64,000 nucleotides of DNA from Aeoliella straminimaris (GCF_024054565.1 NZ_JAMXLR010000055.1:248001-312000); one strand, 5' to 3'. Shown: positions 45,466 through 55,631, counted from the stretch's first letter. The notes: a model not told the origin generated them from the sequence alone. A program made the numbers and translations.

Positions 45466-48400
45466 TTAATTCCCACGCAGGGCAGGCAGGATGGCTTCCC
45501 GCAGCGCACCGCGGGTGGCGATCCACGTGGCGGTCACGCCCACCACGAGCACGATGGCGAGCAAACCCAGCATCTCCCGCCAGGGCAGGGCAGTTTGGTA
45601 CATCTGCAATTGCGGCAGCAGCGCCAGCGCTGCGGCAATGCCGCCCAGCAGCAATCCGATGAGCAGCAATGCCATATTTTCCAGTAGCACCAGTAGGACA
45701 ACGCGCCGCTGCGGAAAGCCGACCGCCTGCACCAGAGCTAACTCGCCCCGGCGTTCTAGCACATTGCGAAGCTGCACGATGGCCAAGCCAATCGTGCCTA
45801 AGAGCAGCCCCAGGCCGCCGAGCGACTGAAACGTCGAGAGGTAAGTGTTCTGCACCGCCAGGAACCCAGCGAGCCGCTCCTCGGCCGATGTGACCGCCAA
45901 CCCATCGTCGCCGAGCCGATTCTCGAGCAGCACGTCGAGAGACTCCTGCTCAACAGTTTCTTCCGGACTTTCTTCACTCTCCACAGAACCATCTTGCTCC
46001 GAGGCAGGTTCAGTTGCGTCTGTTGCAGGTCCTTGAGCCGATTTCTCTGGCACGCTCTCATTCGGGGCGGACTTACGTTGTGACTCTGGCTCTTTGATCA
46101 AGAATAGCTGCGAGCCCGATTCGCTGGGATACAGCTGGCGGAAATTAGCGTCGCTGATCATCAGGTCGCCCTGCAAAATGCTGTTCTGTAGCAGTCCCAC
46201 CACTTCGAGCGTTACCGGCTGATCGTCCCCGTCGAGTATGGTAAGTCGATCACCCGGCGAGCCCGACAGGTGCAAGCTGTACATGGCCGTTGCGAAGTCG
46301 AGCACCACGGGCACCACCGTTCGGCCGTTGGCATCCTGCCCCAGATCGGCGTTCAGGTCCGGGACAGCTCGCTCGGGGTCGCGTTTGGCACTCCATGCAA
46401 AATCGCCCATGACGCGGTCGCTGTCGCGCACTCCCACCACGCGAGGCTGCGCGGTGCGGTATAGATTCAGGCAACTGGCATCCTCACCCCCGTGCAGGCG
46501 GAGCGACTCGATCTCGCAGCCCGCCAGACGATCCATCTCTTCATCGCGGAACGCCAGCTCAATCTGCCCCTCTTCGGTGCCGAGGTCGTAGTGAATCGGC
46601 ACATCGGCCGTGGCGTACCAGGTGTAGCCACCCGTCCCCTCGTCGGTGGGCGCCAAATGGAAAGCACTGATCGACAGCAACAGAAAACTGGCGGCAGCCA
46701 CCAGCCCCACGGTCAGCGTGCTGCGACCAGGGCGGCGGGCGAGATTCGCCAGGGCCAGCCCACCGAGCGACAGACGACGCACTCGCTGGCGACTGTCGGC
46801 CGCCCGCTGCCAATGCCGCTTCAGCAACCCTAGCAGGCCAGCGAGCAGCAGTGCACCGACACCAAAAAACGCGCCGGCTTGGGCCTCGCCCTTGATCGTG
46901 GTGCCCCACACGCCAAGCACCGCTGCCCCGACGAGCATTAGTTCAGAGAGGTGCCAGTGGCGTCGCCGAACGTGGCCAGAAAGTTGCGGGCGATCTTCCA
47001 CAGCGCCGGCCAGCAATCCGCGCGGCGACTGCCGCAGTACGCTGCGTAGGGTCCACCAGGTGGTGGCCCAGGCGGTGAATAGTCCCAGTAGGAACCCCGC
47101 GGGGAGACTCCAGGGGCCGACGTGCACCTGCAGGAACGGCGAGGAAATGGCAGCCAACCACAGCGTTTTCAGCCCCGTGACCATCGCCCAGGCGTAGAAA
47201 ATGCCCAGGAGCACGCCAACGACTGCCCCCGCCACGGCGACGCACATCGCCTCGATGGTCAGAAGCCGTCGCGAACGCCTGGCGTCGAAACCAACGGCCG
47301 CCAGCAATCCAATTTCCCTAGCGCGGCTTTCGATCCCCAGGCGAAACAGCAACACCAACAGCATGATGGCCGAGGCAATCAGAAACATGCTGAAGCCGAG
47401 GAACAATCCATCAAACGGCGTGGTGCCACTGGCAGCGGCCAGCCCCTGGGCTTTGACCGGCATAAACGCAAACCCCAGTGACGCGGGGTCGAGCGCCGCC
47501 CGCAGTCGCTCGGCGACCGTGTCAGCAGTAACCGACTCGGTGACTGGCGTACGCAGCAAACTGACGCTGCCCCAACGGGTGCTCCAGGTGTGACTCGCCA
47601 GGCGGAACGATACGAACGCCTTAGGCGTGGTGCTGTACTCGTCCCAGTAGTCTTCGTCCTCGGAGTCGATGGGCTCGACCAGATCGAACGGCAACTCCCA
47701 CAATTCGATCGACTCTTGATCGGTCACGCCTTCAAGTTGGGGCGTCAAGTTGGGATCTGCCGCGGCGGTTGGCGAACCATCTGGCTTTTTCAGATCGACG
47801 ATGGCCGCCAGCGTTAGCTCCAGCGGTGGCTCGTGCTCTCGCAACTCGCCATGGGTGCTCTCGGGTTCGTAGTAGCGCAAGATGACCTTGGTTTCGACTT
47901 CGTCATCGACCTTGGCGCCGAGTTGATCCGCCGCCCAGCGATTGAGCACAATCTCCCCATCGGCAAGCTCAATCGGCGCGCCGCGTTCGCCCCGCAGCGG
48001 CCCAAGTTTACTGGTGGAGTAGACGCCCGCCACGGTGGAGTAGGGCACCTTCTTGCCACCCACTTCCAGCGTGTTGGCCAAGTAAGTTGTGATTGGTTGC
48101 AGCGTTTCCTCGGCGAACTCCCGTTGCGCGGCCAATACAACTTCTGGCGGAATCACCAAACCGTCGGCCGAGATTTGCACGTAGGCGCCATCGACATCGT
48201 GCTGCTCGACCGACAGGCCCATGTCGGCAAGTTGCGGGTCAAAGTAAGCGGCCAGCCACGCTCCCGCCGGGGCGTCGGTGGCGCGATGGATCTGGTCGCT
48301 GGTAACCAGGATAGCGTTGGCGCGGCCCGGCTGATCGATAGAACTGGCAAGCTCCGCGAGCGGCGCGAACACCGCGCGCGGAGGACGTTGCGACGGACGC

Positions 48401-49029
48401 AGCTCGAATCGAGCGAGTCCGCGATCGGGCAATACACCGGCCACCGAATATCGCTGGCCGGCCACCGTGTCGACCTTCTCGCCCAGCGCACTGTCGGCCG
48501 GCAGGTCGGACACCAGCGGCAGTTGCAGCAAAATCTCGTCGCCTGCGGCCACGCCCAGGTCGTAGGCCACCTGGCGGGTAATCCACACGCCCTCGGCCTT
48601 GGGGTCGGTCCGTGGATCGGCCTGGCCGACGGCCCAGAAGTCTTCGGTCACCCCGTATAGGTCGAGTTCGCTGGCACGTCGCAGTTTGTCGTCGACCTCC
48701 GCCGTGGCGGAGCCTCGCAGGATGAGGGCGGGCAGGGCGGACGCGAAGTGCTGGTCGAAACCATCGGTTGCGGCCAGTTCGTCTGCCAGTTCGGTGCGAA
48801 ACAGCCGCGGCGCAGCGAGTGCCTGGTCGATGCGGCCCAGGCGCTGCAGCGAGAGGTCGCGAAGACTGCCCCGCACCGAGTCTCCCACCACCAATGCACC
48901 AGTCAGCACGGCGGTGGCCACGGCAACGGCCGCCGCCACGGCCAGGTGCATCCGCCAGTGGTGCCGGAGGTTGGCAACGATGTAGCTGAAGGCGTCGATA
49001 GTTGAAGGCTCCGAGTGGGGGGATATCAC
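45466..49029 (-). CDS. giant FtsX/MacB-type ABC permease-like protein
   Basis: 1187 aa from a GTG at 49029 whose GTGA overlaps the purD stop; the in-frame ATG at 49092 lies inside purD and adds no plausible N-terminus. An N-terminal helix (LAVAAAVAVATAVLTGALVV) leads to a large extracytoplasmic region (about 60-530), then FtsX helices (about 540-690), a central helix pair and Arg-rich loops (about 720-800), a second extracytoplasmic region with an acidic low-complexity stretch (about 1000-1050) and a second FtsX domain at the end. This 4+4-helix plan is that of large lipoprotein- or lipid-handling permeases. No ATPase gene is adjacent. Confidence 0.88.
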   Translation of the reverse strand: MISPHSEPSTIDAFSYIVANLRHHWRMHLAVAAAVAVATAVLTGALVVGDSVRGSLRDLSLQRLGRIDQALAAPRLFRTELADELAATDGFDQHFASALPALILRGSATAEVDDKLRRASELDLYGVTEDFWAVGQADPRTDPKAEGVWITRQVAYDLGVAAGDEILLQLPLVSDLPADSALGEKVDTVAGQRYSVAGVLPDRGLARFELRPSQRPPRAVFAPLAELASSIDQPGRANAILVTSDQIHRATDAPAGAWLAAYFDPQLADMGLSVEQHDVDGAYVQISADGLVIPPEVVLAAQREFAEETLQPITTYLANTLEVGGKKVPYSTVAGVYSTSKLGPLRGERGAPIELADGEIVLNRWAADQLGAKVDDEVETKVILRYYEPESTHGELREHEPPLELTLAAIVDLKKPDGSPTAAADPNLTPQLEGVTDQESIELWELPFDLVEPIDSEDEDYWDEYSTTPKAFVSFRLASHTWSTRWGSVSLLRTPVTESVTADTVAERLRAALDPASLGFAFMPVKAQGLAAASGTTPFDGLFLGFSMFLIASAIMLLVLLFRLGIESRAREIGLLAAVGFDARRSRRLLTIEAMCVAVAGAVVGVLLGIFYAWAMVTGLKTLWLAAISSPFLQVHVGPWSLPAGFLLGLFTAWATTWWTLRSVLRQSPRGLLAGAVEDRPQLSGHVRRRHWHLSELMLVGAAVLGVWGTTIKGEAQAGAFFGVGALLLAGLLGLLKRHWQRAADSRQRVRRLSLGGLALANLARRPGRSTLTVGLVAAASFLLLSISAFHLAPTDEGTGGYTWYATADVPIHYDLGTEEGQIELAFRDEEMDRLAGCEIESLRLHGGEDASCLNLYRTAQPRVVGVRDSDRVMGDFAWSAKRDPERAVPDLNADLGQDANGRTVVPVVLDFATAMYSLHLSGSPGDRLTILDGDDQPVTLEVVGLLQNSILQGDLMISDANFRQLYPSESGSQLFLIKEPESQRKSAPNESVPEKSAQGPATDATEPASEQDGSVESEESPEETVEQESLDVLLENRLGDDGLAVTSAEERLAGFLAVQNTYLSTFQSLGGLGLLLGTIGLAIVQLRNVLERRGELALVQAVGFPQRRVVLLVLLENMALLLIGLLLGGIAAALALLPQLQMYQTALPWREMLGLLAIVLVVGVTATWIATRGALREAILPALRGN

Positions 49030-50306
49030 GCCACGGTGATCGCTTTGTCGGCGATATCTTTGCGGCACCAGGCGCCTTCCCAACGAATGCACTTCACGGC
49101 CTGGTAGGCCAACAGCTTAGCCTTGGCCACCGTATCGCCCAGGGCGGTGACGCCCAGCACGCGGCCACCGGTGTTGACCACCTGACCATCGATGATCGAG
49201 GTGCCCGCGTGAAACACCTTCACGTCGTCGAGCCGCGCCGCTTCGTCCAGGCCCCGAATCGGGTAGCCCTTCTCGTAGCTGCCGGGATAGCCCTCGCTGG
49301 CCATCACCACACAAACCGCCGGGCGGGGGTCCCACTCCAATTGGCCCACTTCATCCAGCCTTCCATCAACAGCGGCATCGAGCACGTCCAGCAGGTCCGT
49401 CTTCAGCCGCATTAACAGGGGCTGGCACTCAGGGTCGCCAAACCGCACGTTGTATTCCAGCACCTTCGGGCCCCCCTTGGTGAGCATCAGCCCGGCATAC
49501 AGCACACCGCGAAAAGGCCGCCGGTTGCGTTTCATCTGGTGAATGGTAGGCACCAGCACGCTCTCTTCCACTCCGGCCAGCATTTCGTCGGTTACCAGCG
49601 GCGTGGGGCAGTAGGCGCCCATGCCGCCGGTGTTGGGTCCTTGGTCTCCATCGTAGGCGGGCTTGTGATCCTGTGCGGCGGGTAGCGTGATGAGCGTTCG
49701 CCCGTCGGTAATGGCCAGCACGCTCGCCTCCTGGCCAACGAGTCGCTCCTCGATGACCAATCGGTTGCCCGCCTCGCCAAACTCTTTGCTGGCGGCAATT
49801 CGATCCACGGCAATCAGTGCTTCGGAGCGGTTGCGGCACACGATTACGCCCTTGCCAGCGGCCAGCCCATCGGCCTTCACCACTACCGGATCGTCGTCGC
49901 GTTCGGTCAGGTAGTGCGTGGCACTCTCGGCATCGCGGAATACCCGATAGTCGGCACTCGGCACGTCGGCGTGGCGGAGCAAGTTCTTGCAAAACACCTT
50001 GCTGCCTTCGAGTTCCGCGGCCGCCTTCGACGGGCCAAACGCGCGAAGCCCAGCGTCTTGCAGGGCATCGACCATACCGGCTACCAACGGTGCCTCTGGC
50101 CCCACGATGGTCAGGCCGACGTCGTTGTCTTTGGCAAATTTCACTACGGCGGGGATGTCGGTAACCGAAATGTCAACGTTCACGGCGTCCGCAGCGGTGC
50201 CGGCGTTGCCGGGGGCAACGAATACGTCTTTCACGCGGGAACTCTGGGCCAGTTTCCAGGCCAGCGCGTGCTCGCGGCCGCCATTGCCTACGACTAGAAC
50301 GTTCAT
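49026..50306 (-). CDS. purD: phosphoribosylamine-glycine ligase
   Basis: 426 aa from ATG 50306, which starts the family N-terminus MNVLVVGNGGREHALAWKL. GAR synthetase of purine synthesis, an ATP-grasp ligase: VGPEAPLVAGMVDAL, the ATP-binding VVKADGLAAGKGV, the motif DHKPAYDGDQGPNTGGMGAY and metal-binding EYNVRFGDPECQ are all present. It is the upstream gene of a two-gene unit with the giant permease (4-nt overlap), an unusual partner for a purine gene. Confidence 0.98.
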   Translation of the reverse strand: MNVLVVGNGGREHALAWKLAQSSRVKDVFVAPGNAGTAADAVNVDISVTDIPAVVKFAKDNDVGLTIVGPEAPLVAGMVDALQDAGLRAFGPSKAAAELEGSKVFCKNLLRHADVPSADYRVFRDAESATHYLTERDDDPVVVKADGLAAGKGVIVCRNRSEALIAVDRIAASKEFGEAGNRLVIEERLVGQEASVLAITDGRTLITLPAAQDHKPAYDGDQGPNTGGMGAYCPTPLVTDEMLAGVEESVLVPTIHQMKRNRRPFRGVLYAGLMLTKGGPKVLEYNVRFGDPECQPLLMRLKTDLLDVLDAAVDGRLDEVGQLEWDPRPAVCVVMASEGYPGSYEKGYPIRGLDEAARLDDVKVFHAGTSIIDGQVVNTGGRVLGVTALGDTVAKAKLLAYQAVKCIRWEGAWCRKDIADKAITVA

Positions 50307-50489
50307 AACAGCCCCAAAGGGATAGATGTGGGATAAAAGGATACCCAAATTCTACGCCTTGCCCTGATTTGTCGAAACCCACACGCTCAGTCGGCAACCG
50401 CTGCGACGATTCGTCGCGGGTGGTCATTCGCCATGGCTTTGGATAGGCTAACCATAGAGTTTTTTCCCCTTTCACCAGAGGAATCCACC

Positions 50490-51275
50490 ATGCGAATGTT
50501 CGGATTGCTACTAGCCGTGACGTGCTGGTCGCTGATCGCGACGCCTGCCCCCGCGGAGGATGGGTGGGGCACTCTGCGCGGCAAACTGGTGCTGGAAGGA
50601 ACACCGCCCGAAGCCCCCAAGCTCGACCTGGGCAAGGACGAGTTCTGCTGCCAGGCGGAGCCGAAAGATCAGAGCCTGGTGCTCGACAAGTCGCAGGGCA
50701 TCGCCAACGTCGTAGTGTATCTTCGTCCCGAGCGGGGCGAAGAACTAGCCGTGCATCCCGATTATCAAAAGTCGGCAGACGAACCGGTAGAGTTGGACAA
50801 TAAAGGTTGTGCATTCGAGCCGCGGGTGGTGACGGTTCGTGTCGGCCAGCCCCTGCTGCTGAAGAACACCGATCCGGTAGGGCACAGCGTCAAAGCCGAG
50901 TTGGGGGACGAATCGTTCAATTTCATGCTCTCCGCCGAGGGCGACCAGAAACTGGAGTTCGACAAAGCGCAGCGACTGCCGCGGCCCATCTCCTGCAGCA
51001 TTCATCCCTTCATGCAGGGCTGGATTGTTGTGCGAGACGATCCCTACATGGCCATCAGCGGCGAGGACGGCACCTTCGAAATCAAGAACTTGCCGGCCGG
51101 CGAGCACGAGTTCCAGTTCTGGCACGAGCGTCCTGGCTACTTGAAAACCGGCAAGTCGTCCTCAGCCGAACTCGACCGCCGAGGTCGGCTGAAGGTAACC
51201 ATCAAGCCGGGCGATAAGACCGACCTGGGGACCATCAAGGTCGACAGTCGGACGATGGCCGTCGAGAGCGAATAG
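50490..51275 (+). CDS. secreted cupredoxin-like protein with amicyanin-type copper loop
   Basis: 261 aa from ATG 50490 with AGAGGA 7 nt upstream; signal peptide ends PAPAED. The N-terminal part (25-110, with paired Cys53-Cys54) precedes a cupredoxin-like region in which His132 (VGHSVKA) and the loop C169-S-I-H172-P-F-M175 supply a full type-1 copper ligand set. The loop matches the C-T-P-H-P-F-M ligand loop of amicyanin in spacing and in most residues. A carboxypeptidase-regulatory-like beta domain ends the protein (ISGEDGTFEIKNLPAGEHEF). First gene of the respiratory assembly cluster and 1 nt from the cytochrome gene, so a periplasmic electron carrier is likely. Confidence 0.87.
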   Translation: MRMFGLLLAVTCWSLIATPAPAEDGWGTLRGKLVLEGTPPEAPKLDLGKDEFCCQAEPKDQSLVLDKSQGIANVVVYLRPERGEELAVHPDYQKSADEPVELDNKGCAFEPRVVTVRVGQPLLLKNTDPVGHSVKAELGDESFNFMLSAEGDQKLEFDKAQRLPRPISCSIHPFMQGWIVVRDDPYMAISGEDGTFEIKNLPAGEHEFQFWHERPGYLKTGKSSSAELDRRGRLKVTIKPGDKTDLGTIKVDSRTMAVESE

Positions 51276-51276
51276 G

Positions 51277-52566
51277 ATGCGATCCACCTGTTTCTACTGG
51301 CTCTCTGGGAGCATGTTGCTGGTACTTGCGACAGCCGGATGCAATAACCGCGCGCCGCAGTTCGCTCCCAACCGCATGGCCATGATCGAGGCGCAACTGG
51401 TCGACGAGCACCAGCAACAAATCACGCAGGAACTCACCGAGCTGTTTGGCACGCCTGACGACCCACGCGTGCCAGAGGGCGTGGATCTCGACGTCGAACT
51501 CCTGCAGATGGCGGCCGGGCAGGCCGGCTACGAGAAAGACGAATACGGGCACGAGTATCAGCAACGCGGTCTCTACCGGCAGCACTGCGCCAGTTGTCAC
51601 GGCATCACCGGCGACGGGCGAGGCCCCGCGGCGGCCGTGCTGGAACCCTACCCGCGCGACTTTCGGCCTGGCGTGTTCAAGTGGAAGTCGACCCGGCTGG
51701 CCAGCAAGCCCACCGACGACGACCTGCTGGGAGTGCTGCAGCGCGGCGTGTCCGGCACCGCCATGCCATCGTTTGGACTTCTTGCCCCCGAGCAACTCGA
51801 CGCGTTGGTCGAGTACGTTCGCTACCTGGCCATCCGCGGGCAGGTGGAGCGCGAGCTCATAGCCACGGTTGCCGACGAATTGGACTTCGATCCAGCGGCA
51901 GGAACCACCGACGAACCGTTCGTACCGGCTGAGGACGAGGACGATCAGGCCATGGTCGACGACGTGGTGGCCAGCATCGTGCAAAGTTGGCAATCACCCA
52001 CCGAGCAGATCGTCGAGCCCGACCCTCAGACTATGCCGGCCGACGAGCGCACCGACGCCCAGATGGCCGAATCCATCGAGGCGGGGCGACAGTTGTTCCT
52101 TTCGCCGCGGGCCAAGTGCACCGACTGCCACGGGGCCGACGCGCGCAGCATCGTGGTGAAGGATTACGACGATTGGAACCAAGCGGTATTCGACTTCCGC
52201 CAACGGTCGGCCACGCTGGCCGCGCAGATTGCGCGAGATAGGGAGAATCTGCCGGGCCTGGATTCCAGTCTGGCAAAGTCGGCCCGCGAGCGTCTCACCT
52301 CCGAGAGCCGGCGTCTAAAACAGCGTGGACAGGTGTCCGAGGAGTTGCTTGCGCCGCAACTGGCGCGACCGCGAGAGCTTGCCGACGGCGTTTTCCGGGG
52401 CGGCGACCGGTCCATCGACTTGTTCCGTCGCATCCACCAGGGGGTTGCTGGTACGCCCATGCCAGGACAGGGGAGCCCGCGACCAGGGGTCGAGGGAGCG
52501 CTCAGCGAGCAGGAAATCTGGCAATTAGTCGACTACGTACGCAGTTTTTTGCACAACTCGGACTGA
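51277..52566 (+). CDS. diheme cytochrome c lipoprotein
   Basis: 429 aa. Lipobox LATAGC (Cys22) anchors it to a membrane. Two class-I heme sites: C104-x2-C107-H108 with Met163 (GTAMPSFG) as likely sixth ligand, and C281-x2-C284-H285 with a Met in the GTPMPGQG block near the end. The domains are joined by an acidic linker (about 205-260). It probably moves electrons between the cupredoxin, encoded 1 nt upstream, and a terminal oxidase. The oxidase subunit genes are not in the window. Confidence 0.92.
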   Translation: MRSTCFYWLSGSMLLVLATAGCNNRAPQFAPNRMAMIEAQLVDEHQQQITQELTELFGTPDDPRVPEGVDLDVELLQMAAGQAGYEKDEYGHEYQQRGLYRQHCASCHGITGDGRGPAAAVLEPYPRDFRPGVFKWKSTRLASKPTDDDLLGVLQRGVSGTAMPSFGLLAPEQLDALVEYVRYLAIRGQVERELIATVADELDFDPAAGTTDEPFVPAEDEDDQAMVDDVVASIVQSWQSPTEQIVEPDPQTMPADERTDAQMAESIEAGRQLFLSPRAKCTDCHGADARSIVVKDYDDWNQAVFDFRQRSATLAAQIARDRENLPGLDSSLAKSARERLTSESRRLKQRGQVSEELLAPQLARPRELADGVFRGGDRSIDLFRRIHQGVAGTPMPGQGSPRPGVEGALSEQEIWQLVDYVRSFLHNSD

Positions 52567-52591
52567 TGGCCCCGTTGGCAGTGCCCCAACA

Positions 52592-52604
52592 GGGGGTGCG
52601 ACAA
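52592..52604 (+). repeat. GGGGGTGCGACAA intergenic motif
   Basis: A 13-nt word identical to bases 15125-15137 and related to the tandem copies at 59193-59230. Here it lies 53 nt upstream of ctaA. Confidence 0.4.
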
Positions 52605-52656
52605 TTTGACCACTTATGTCCGCCCGGAGGGTGTCCTTATACTACTAAGTTTGCCC

Positions 52657-53703
52657 ATGTCGAAGTCGAAACGCCACCGCCGAAACGCCCAACGCTCTCC
52701 TAATGCCGAGCCAGCCTCTGCGCGCTGGACCCGCTGGGTGGCCTGGCTGCTGTGCGCTATCACCTTTCCGCTGCTGTGGCTTGGCGGCCTGGTAACCACC
52801 ACCAAGAGCGGCATGGCCGTGCCCGATTGGCCCGGCACCTACGGCTACAATCTGTTTCTCTACCCGTGGACCACCTGGCTGTTCGGCCCCTGGGACTTGT
52901 TCGTCGAGCATGGCCATCGCCTGCTCGCTTCGCTGTCGGGCCTGGTGACCATCGTCCTACTGGTGATGCTTTATAAATACGAATCGCGCCCCTGGATGAA
53001 GACCGTTGGCGTAGTGGCCCTGGTGGCGGTAATCGCCCAAGGTGTGCTGGGCGGTTTGCGCGTGGTGCTCGACGAACGCTTGCTGGCCATGGTGCATGGT
53101 TCGGTGGGACCGCTGTTCTTTGTGCTCACCGTGGCCATGGTTGTGTGGACTTCGCGGTCGTGGCTCACCGCTCGCAAGGTGGACCAACAGGGCCTGGCCC
53201 GACTGGCACCCCTGGCCGCGGCGACAGGCATCCTGGTTTACGTGCAGATGGTGGTGGGGGCGATGCTTCGCCACATGCCGGTCACCGTGTCGCCCTACTC
53301 ATTCGAAAGCGTGGTGAAGGTTCACCTGGTGCTGGCCACCGTGGTACTCATGCTCACGTTGGTGGTTGCACGAATGTGTGTGGCATCCGCCGCGCCAACG
53401 GGGGTTCGATGCACTGGCTGGTCTATAATCGCCGTGGTGCTGCTGCAGATTTCCCTGGGCGTGGCCACCTGGATTAGCAAATACGGCGTACCGGTCTGGG
53501 CACGAGGTATGTACTCGCCCTCCTCACAGTCGGTGCTGGCCGACGGGTGGTGGCAAGCCCACATCGTCACAGCGCATCAGGCGGTTGGTTCCGCCCTCCT
53601 GGCATCTCTCGTCGTGGCAACCATGCTCGCCTGGCGATATGCCCCCGCTTCGATTGTTAACACTGAAACCGAATCGTTTTCCAAGGGAGTTGCCACCGGA
53701 TGA
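52657..53703 (+). CDS. ctaA: heme A synthase (COX15/CtaA)
   Basis: 348 aa from ATG 52657; the earlier in-frame start adds residues overlapping a repeated intergenic motif. Eight membrane helices in two four-helix halves. Family motifs: TKSGMAVPDWPGTYG (50-64) and heme-ligand histidines in EHGHRLLAS (H85, H87), VHGSVG (H147), KVHLVLAT (H223) and AHIVTAHQAVG (H302, H307). Oxidises heme O to heme A for aa3/caa3-type oxidases. Its stop overlaps the ctaB start (ATGA), the substrate-making enzyme. Confidence 0.96.
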   Translation: MSKSKRHRRNAQRSPNAEPASARWTRWVAWLLCAITFPLLWLGGLVTTTKSGMAVPDWPGTYGYNLFLYPWTTWLFGPWDLFVEHGHRLLASLSGLVTIVLLVMLYKYESRPWMKTVGVVALVAVIAQGVLGGLRVVLDERLLAMVHGSVGPLFFVLTVAMVVWTSRSWLTARKVDQQGLARLAPLAAATGILVYVQMVVGAMLRHMPVTVSPYSFESVVKVHLVLATVVLMLTLVVARMCVASAAPTGVRCTGWSIIAVVLLQISLGVATWISKYGVPVWARGMYSPSSQSVLADGWWQAHIVTAHQAVGSALLASLVVATMLAWRYAPASIVNTETESFSKGVATG

Positions 53704-54623
53704 GCACCTCGACGACCACCACCTCGGCAACCACCTTGGCCCCTGAGCGGACCGGTTGGACGGCGCGAATGGCCGACTACTGGGAGCTGACCAAGCCGCG
53801 CATCGTGGCCATGGAACTCATCACCATCGCCATGGGGTTCTATCTGGCCGCGGCTGCCGACTGGTCGGGCTGGGTATTGTTCGCCACGTGCCTGGGCACC
53901 GGACTGGTGGCCGGAAGCGCCAGCACGCTGAACATGTGGCTCGAGCGCCACCTCGACGCGTTGATGAATCGCACCGCGAATCGGCCACTTCCTGCCCAGC
54001 GGCTGCGTCCTACCGAGGCATTGGTGTTTGGCAGCGTCCTTTTGGTGGCAGGTGCGTTGCTGTTGGCCGCCGGGCCCGGGGTGCCGACGTTGTTGCTCGG
54101 TATTGGGTGCTGGATTCTGTACGTGGTGATTTACACGCCGCTGAAGACCCGTTCCACGTTGAACACGGCCGTCGGCGCCGCGAGTGGTTCGCTGCCCATC
54201 GTCATGGGCTGGGTGGCCGCGGGTGGCGAATTTGGTCTCTCGGCGCTTTCGCTGTTTGGCGTGCTGTACTTGTGGCAGTATCCGCACTTCATGGCCATCG
54301 CCTGGCGGTGTCGGGATGACTACCAGCGGGCGGGCTACGTCATGAGCACCACTGTCGACCCCACCGGCCGCCGCGCCGGCATCGAAGCCATCGTGGGCTC
54401 GCTGCTGCTGTTGCCGGTAAGCCTGATTCCTGCCTGGCTCGCATCCTCCACGCTGCTGGCGGCCTTGTACCTGGGGTGGGCCGTACTGCTGTCGGTGGTC
54501 TACATTTGGGCGTCGGTCGCCTTCGCCCGCTCGCCCGGCGATGCCACCTCCCGGACGCTATTGCGAGCCAGCTTGCTGTACTTGCCACTGTGGATTTTGG
54601 GTCTGCTGTTGGTGGCCGTTTAA
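53700..54623 (+). CDS. ctaB: protoheme IX farnesyltransferase (heme O synthase)
   Basis: 307 aa, about nine membrane helices of the UbiA prenyltransferase fold. The prenyl-pyrophosphate site is LNMWLERHLDALMNRTANRP (77-96), with Glu82 at the usual first Asp position and Asp86 kept, and the second site is in WRCRDDYQRAGYVM. Adds a farnesyl group to heme B, giving heme O for CtaA. Overlaps ctaA by 4 nt, so translation is coupled. Confidence 0.96.
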   Translation: MSTSTTTTSATTLAPERTGWTARMADYWELTKPRIVAMELITIAMGFYLAAAADWSGWVLFATCLGTGLVAGSASTLNMWLERHLDALMNRTANRPLPAQRLRPTEALVFGSVLLVAGALLLAAGPGVPTLLLGIGCWILYVVIYTPLKTRSTLNTAVGAASGSLPIVMGWVAAGGEFGLSALSLFGVLYLWQYPHFMAIAWRCRDDYQRAGYVMSTTVDPTGRRAGIEAIVGSLLLLPVSLIPAWLASSTLLAALYLGWAVLLSVVYIWASVAFARSPGDATSRTLLRASLLYLPLWILGLLLVAV

Positions 54624-54692
54624 TTTCGCCCTGCTGGCAGTTACAGTGTTAACTTCCCCGATCGTCCACGTTCCGCCCCGGTTTATCGATTC

Positions 54693-55631
54693 ATGCCCAT
54701 TGCGCCCGCTCTTTCGATTCGCGACGTTCGCTTCCGATACGGCGAGCACGAAGCGGTTCGCGGCGTCTCGTTCGACGTGGCCCCGGGCGAGGTATTCGCC
54801 CTGCTGGGCCCCAACGGCAGTGGCAAGACCACGCTGTTTCGGCTGATCTCGACGCTGGTGCCGCTGCAGGAAGGCGAGATCGATGTTCTCGGCACCAGCC
54901 TTCGCCAGCACCCTGCGGCGGTCCGCGGTTACCTGGGCGTCGTGTTCCAGTCGCCCAGCATCGACAAGAAGCTCACGGTGCTGGAGAACTTGTTGCACCA
55001 TGGGCGGTTGTATGGCCTGGCTGGCGGCACGCTCAAGCAGAAGGCTACCACCATGATCGAGCGACTCGGCCTGTCCGACAAGCTCACGGCCTCCGTCGAG
55101 ACGCTTTCCGGCGGTCAGCGGCGACGTGTGGAACTCGCCCAGTCCATGCTGCACGACCCGAAGGTGCTGGTGCTCGACGAACCGGCCACGGGACTCGACC
55201 CTGGTGCACGCAGCGACATCTGGCGGTACTTTGCCACACTGGCCGACGAAGGCGTCACCATCTTGCTCACCACCCATCTGCTGGAAGAAGCCGAGCGCGC
55301 TGACCGTCTGGGTATCATGCACCAAGGCGAGTTGGTGGCCCTCGATACGCCGCTGGCCCTGCAAGCCTCGCTGGGGGGCGACACCATCACGCTCCGCACC
55401 ACCGACGCCCAAACGCTTGCCGATCAAATCGCCAGCCGGTTCGACTTCACTCCCGCGGTGGTCGACGGCACCGTGCGGCTCGAACACCCCAATGGCCATC
55501 AACTCATACCGCAACTAGTCGAGGCATTTGGCGACCAGATCGACGCCGTGACGCTCGGCAAGCCAACGCTCGAAGATGTGTTCATTGCGCGTACGGGCCA
55601 TCAGTTCTTTAGTGATACGCATGAAAGTTGA
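54693..55631 (+). CDS. ABC transporter ATP-binding protein
   Basis: 312 aa. Walker A GPNGSGKTT (39-47), Q-loop VVFQSPS, signature LSGGQRRR (138-145), Walker B VLVLDEP (158-164) and H-loop LLTTHLLEEAERAD. The C-terminal 90 residues are the accessory region of ABC-2 exporter ATPases (DrrA/CcmA-like). Pairs with the permease encoded 140 bp downstream. Sitting between ctaB and a DUF420 gene, it may export or position something needed for oxidase assembly; the cargo is not known. Confidence 0.95.
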   Translation: MPIAPALSIRDVRFRYGEHEAVRGVSFDVAPGEVFALLGPNGSGKTTLFRLISTLVPLQEGEIDVLGTSLRQHPAAVRGYLGVVFQSPSIDKKLTVLENLLHHGRLYGLAGGTLKQKATTMIERLGLSDKLTASVETLSGGQRRRVELAQSMLHDPKVLVLDEPATGLDPGARSDIWRYFATLADEGVTILLTTHLLEEAERADRLGIMHQGELVALDTPLALQASLGGDTITLRTTDAQTLADQIASRFDFTPAVVDGTVRLEHPNGHQLIPQLVEAFGDQIDAVTLGKPTLEDVFIARTGHQFFSDTHES

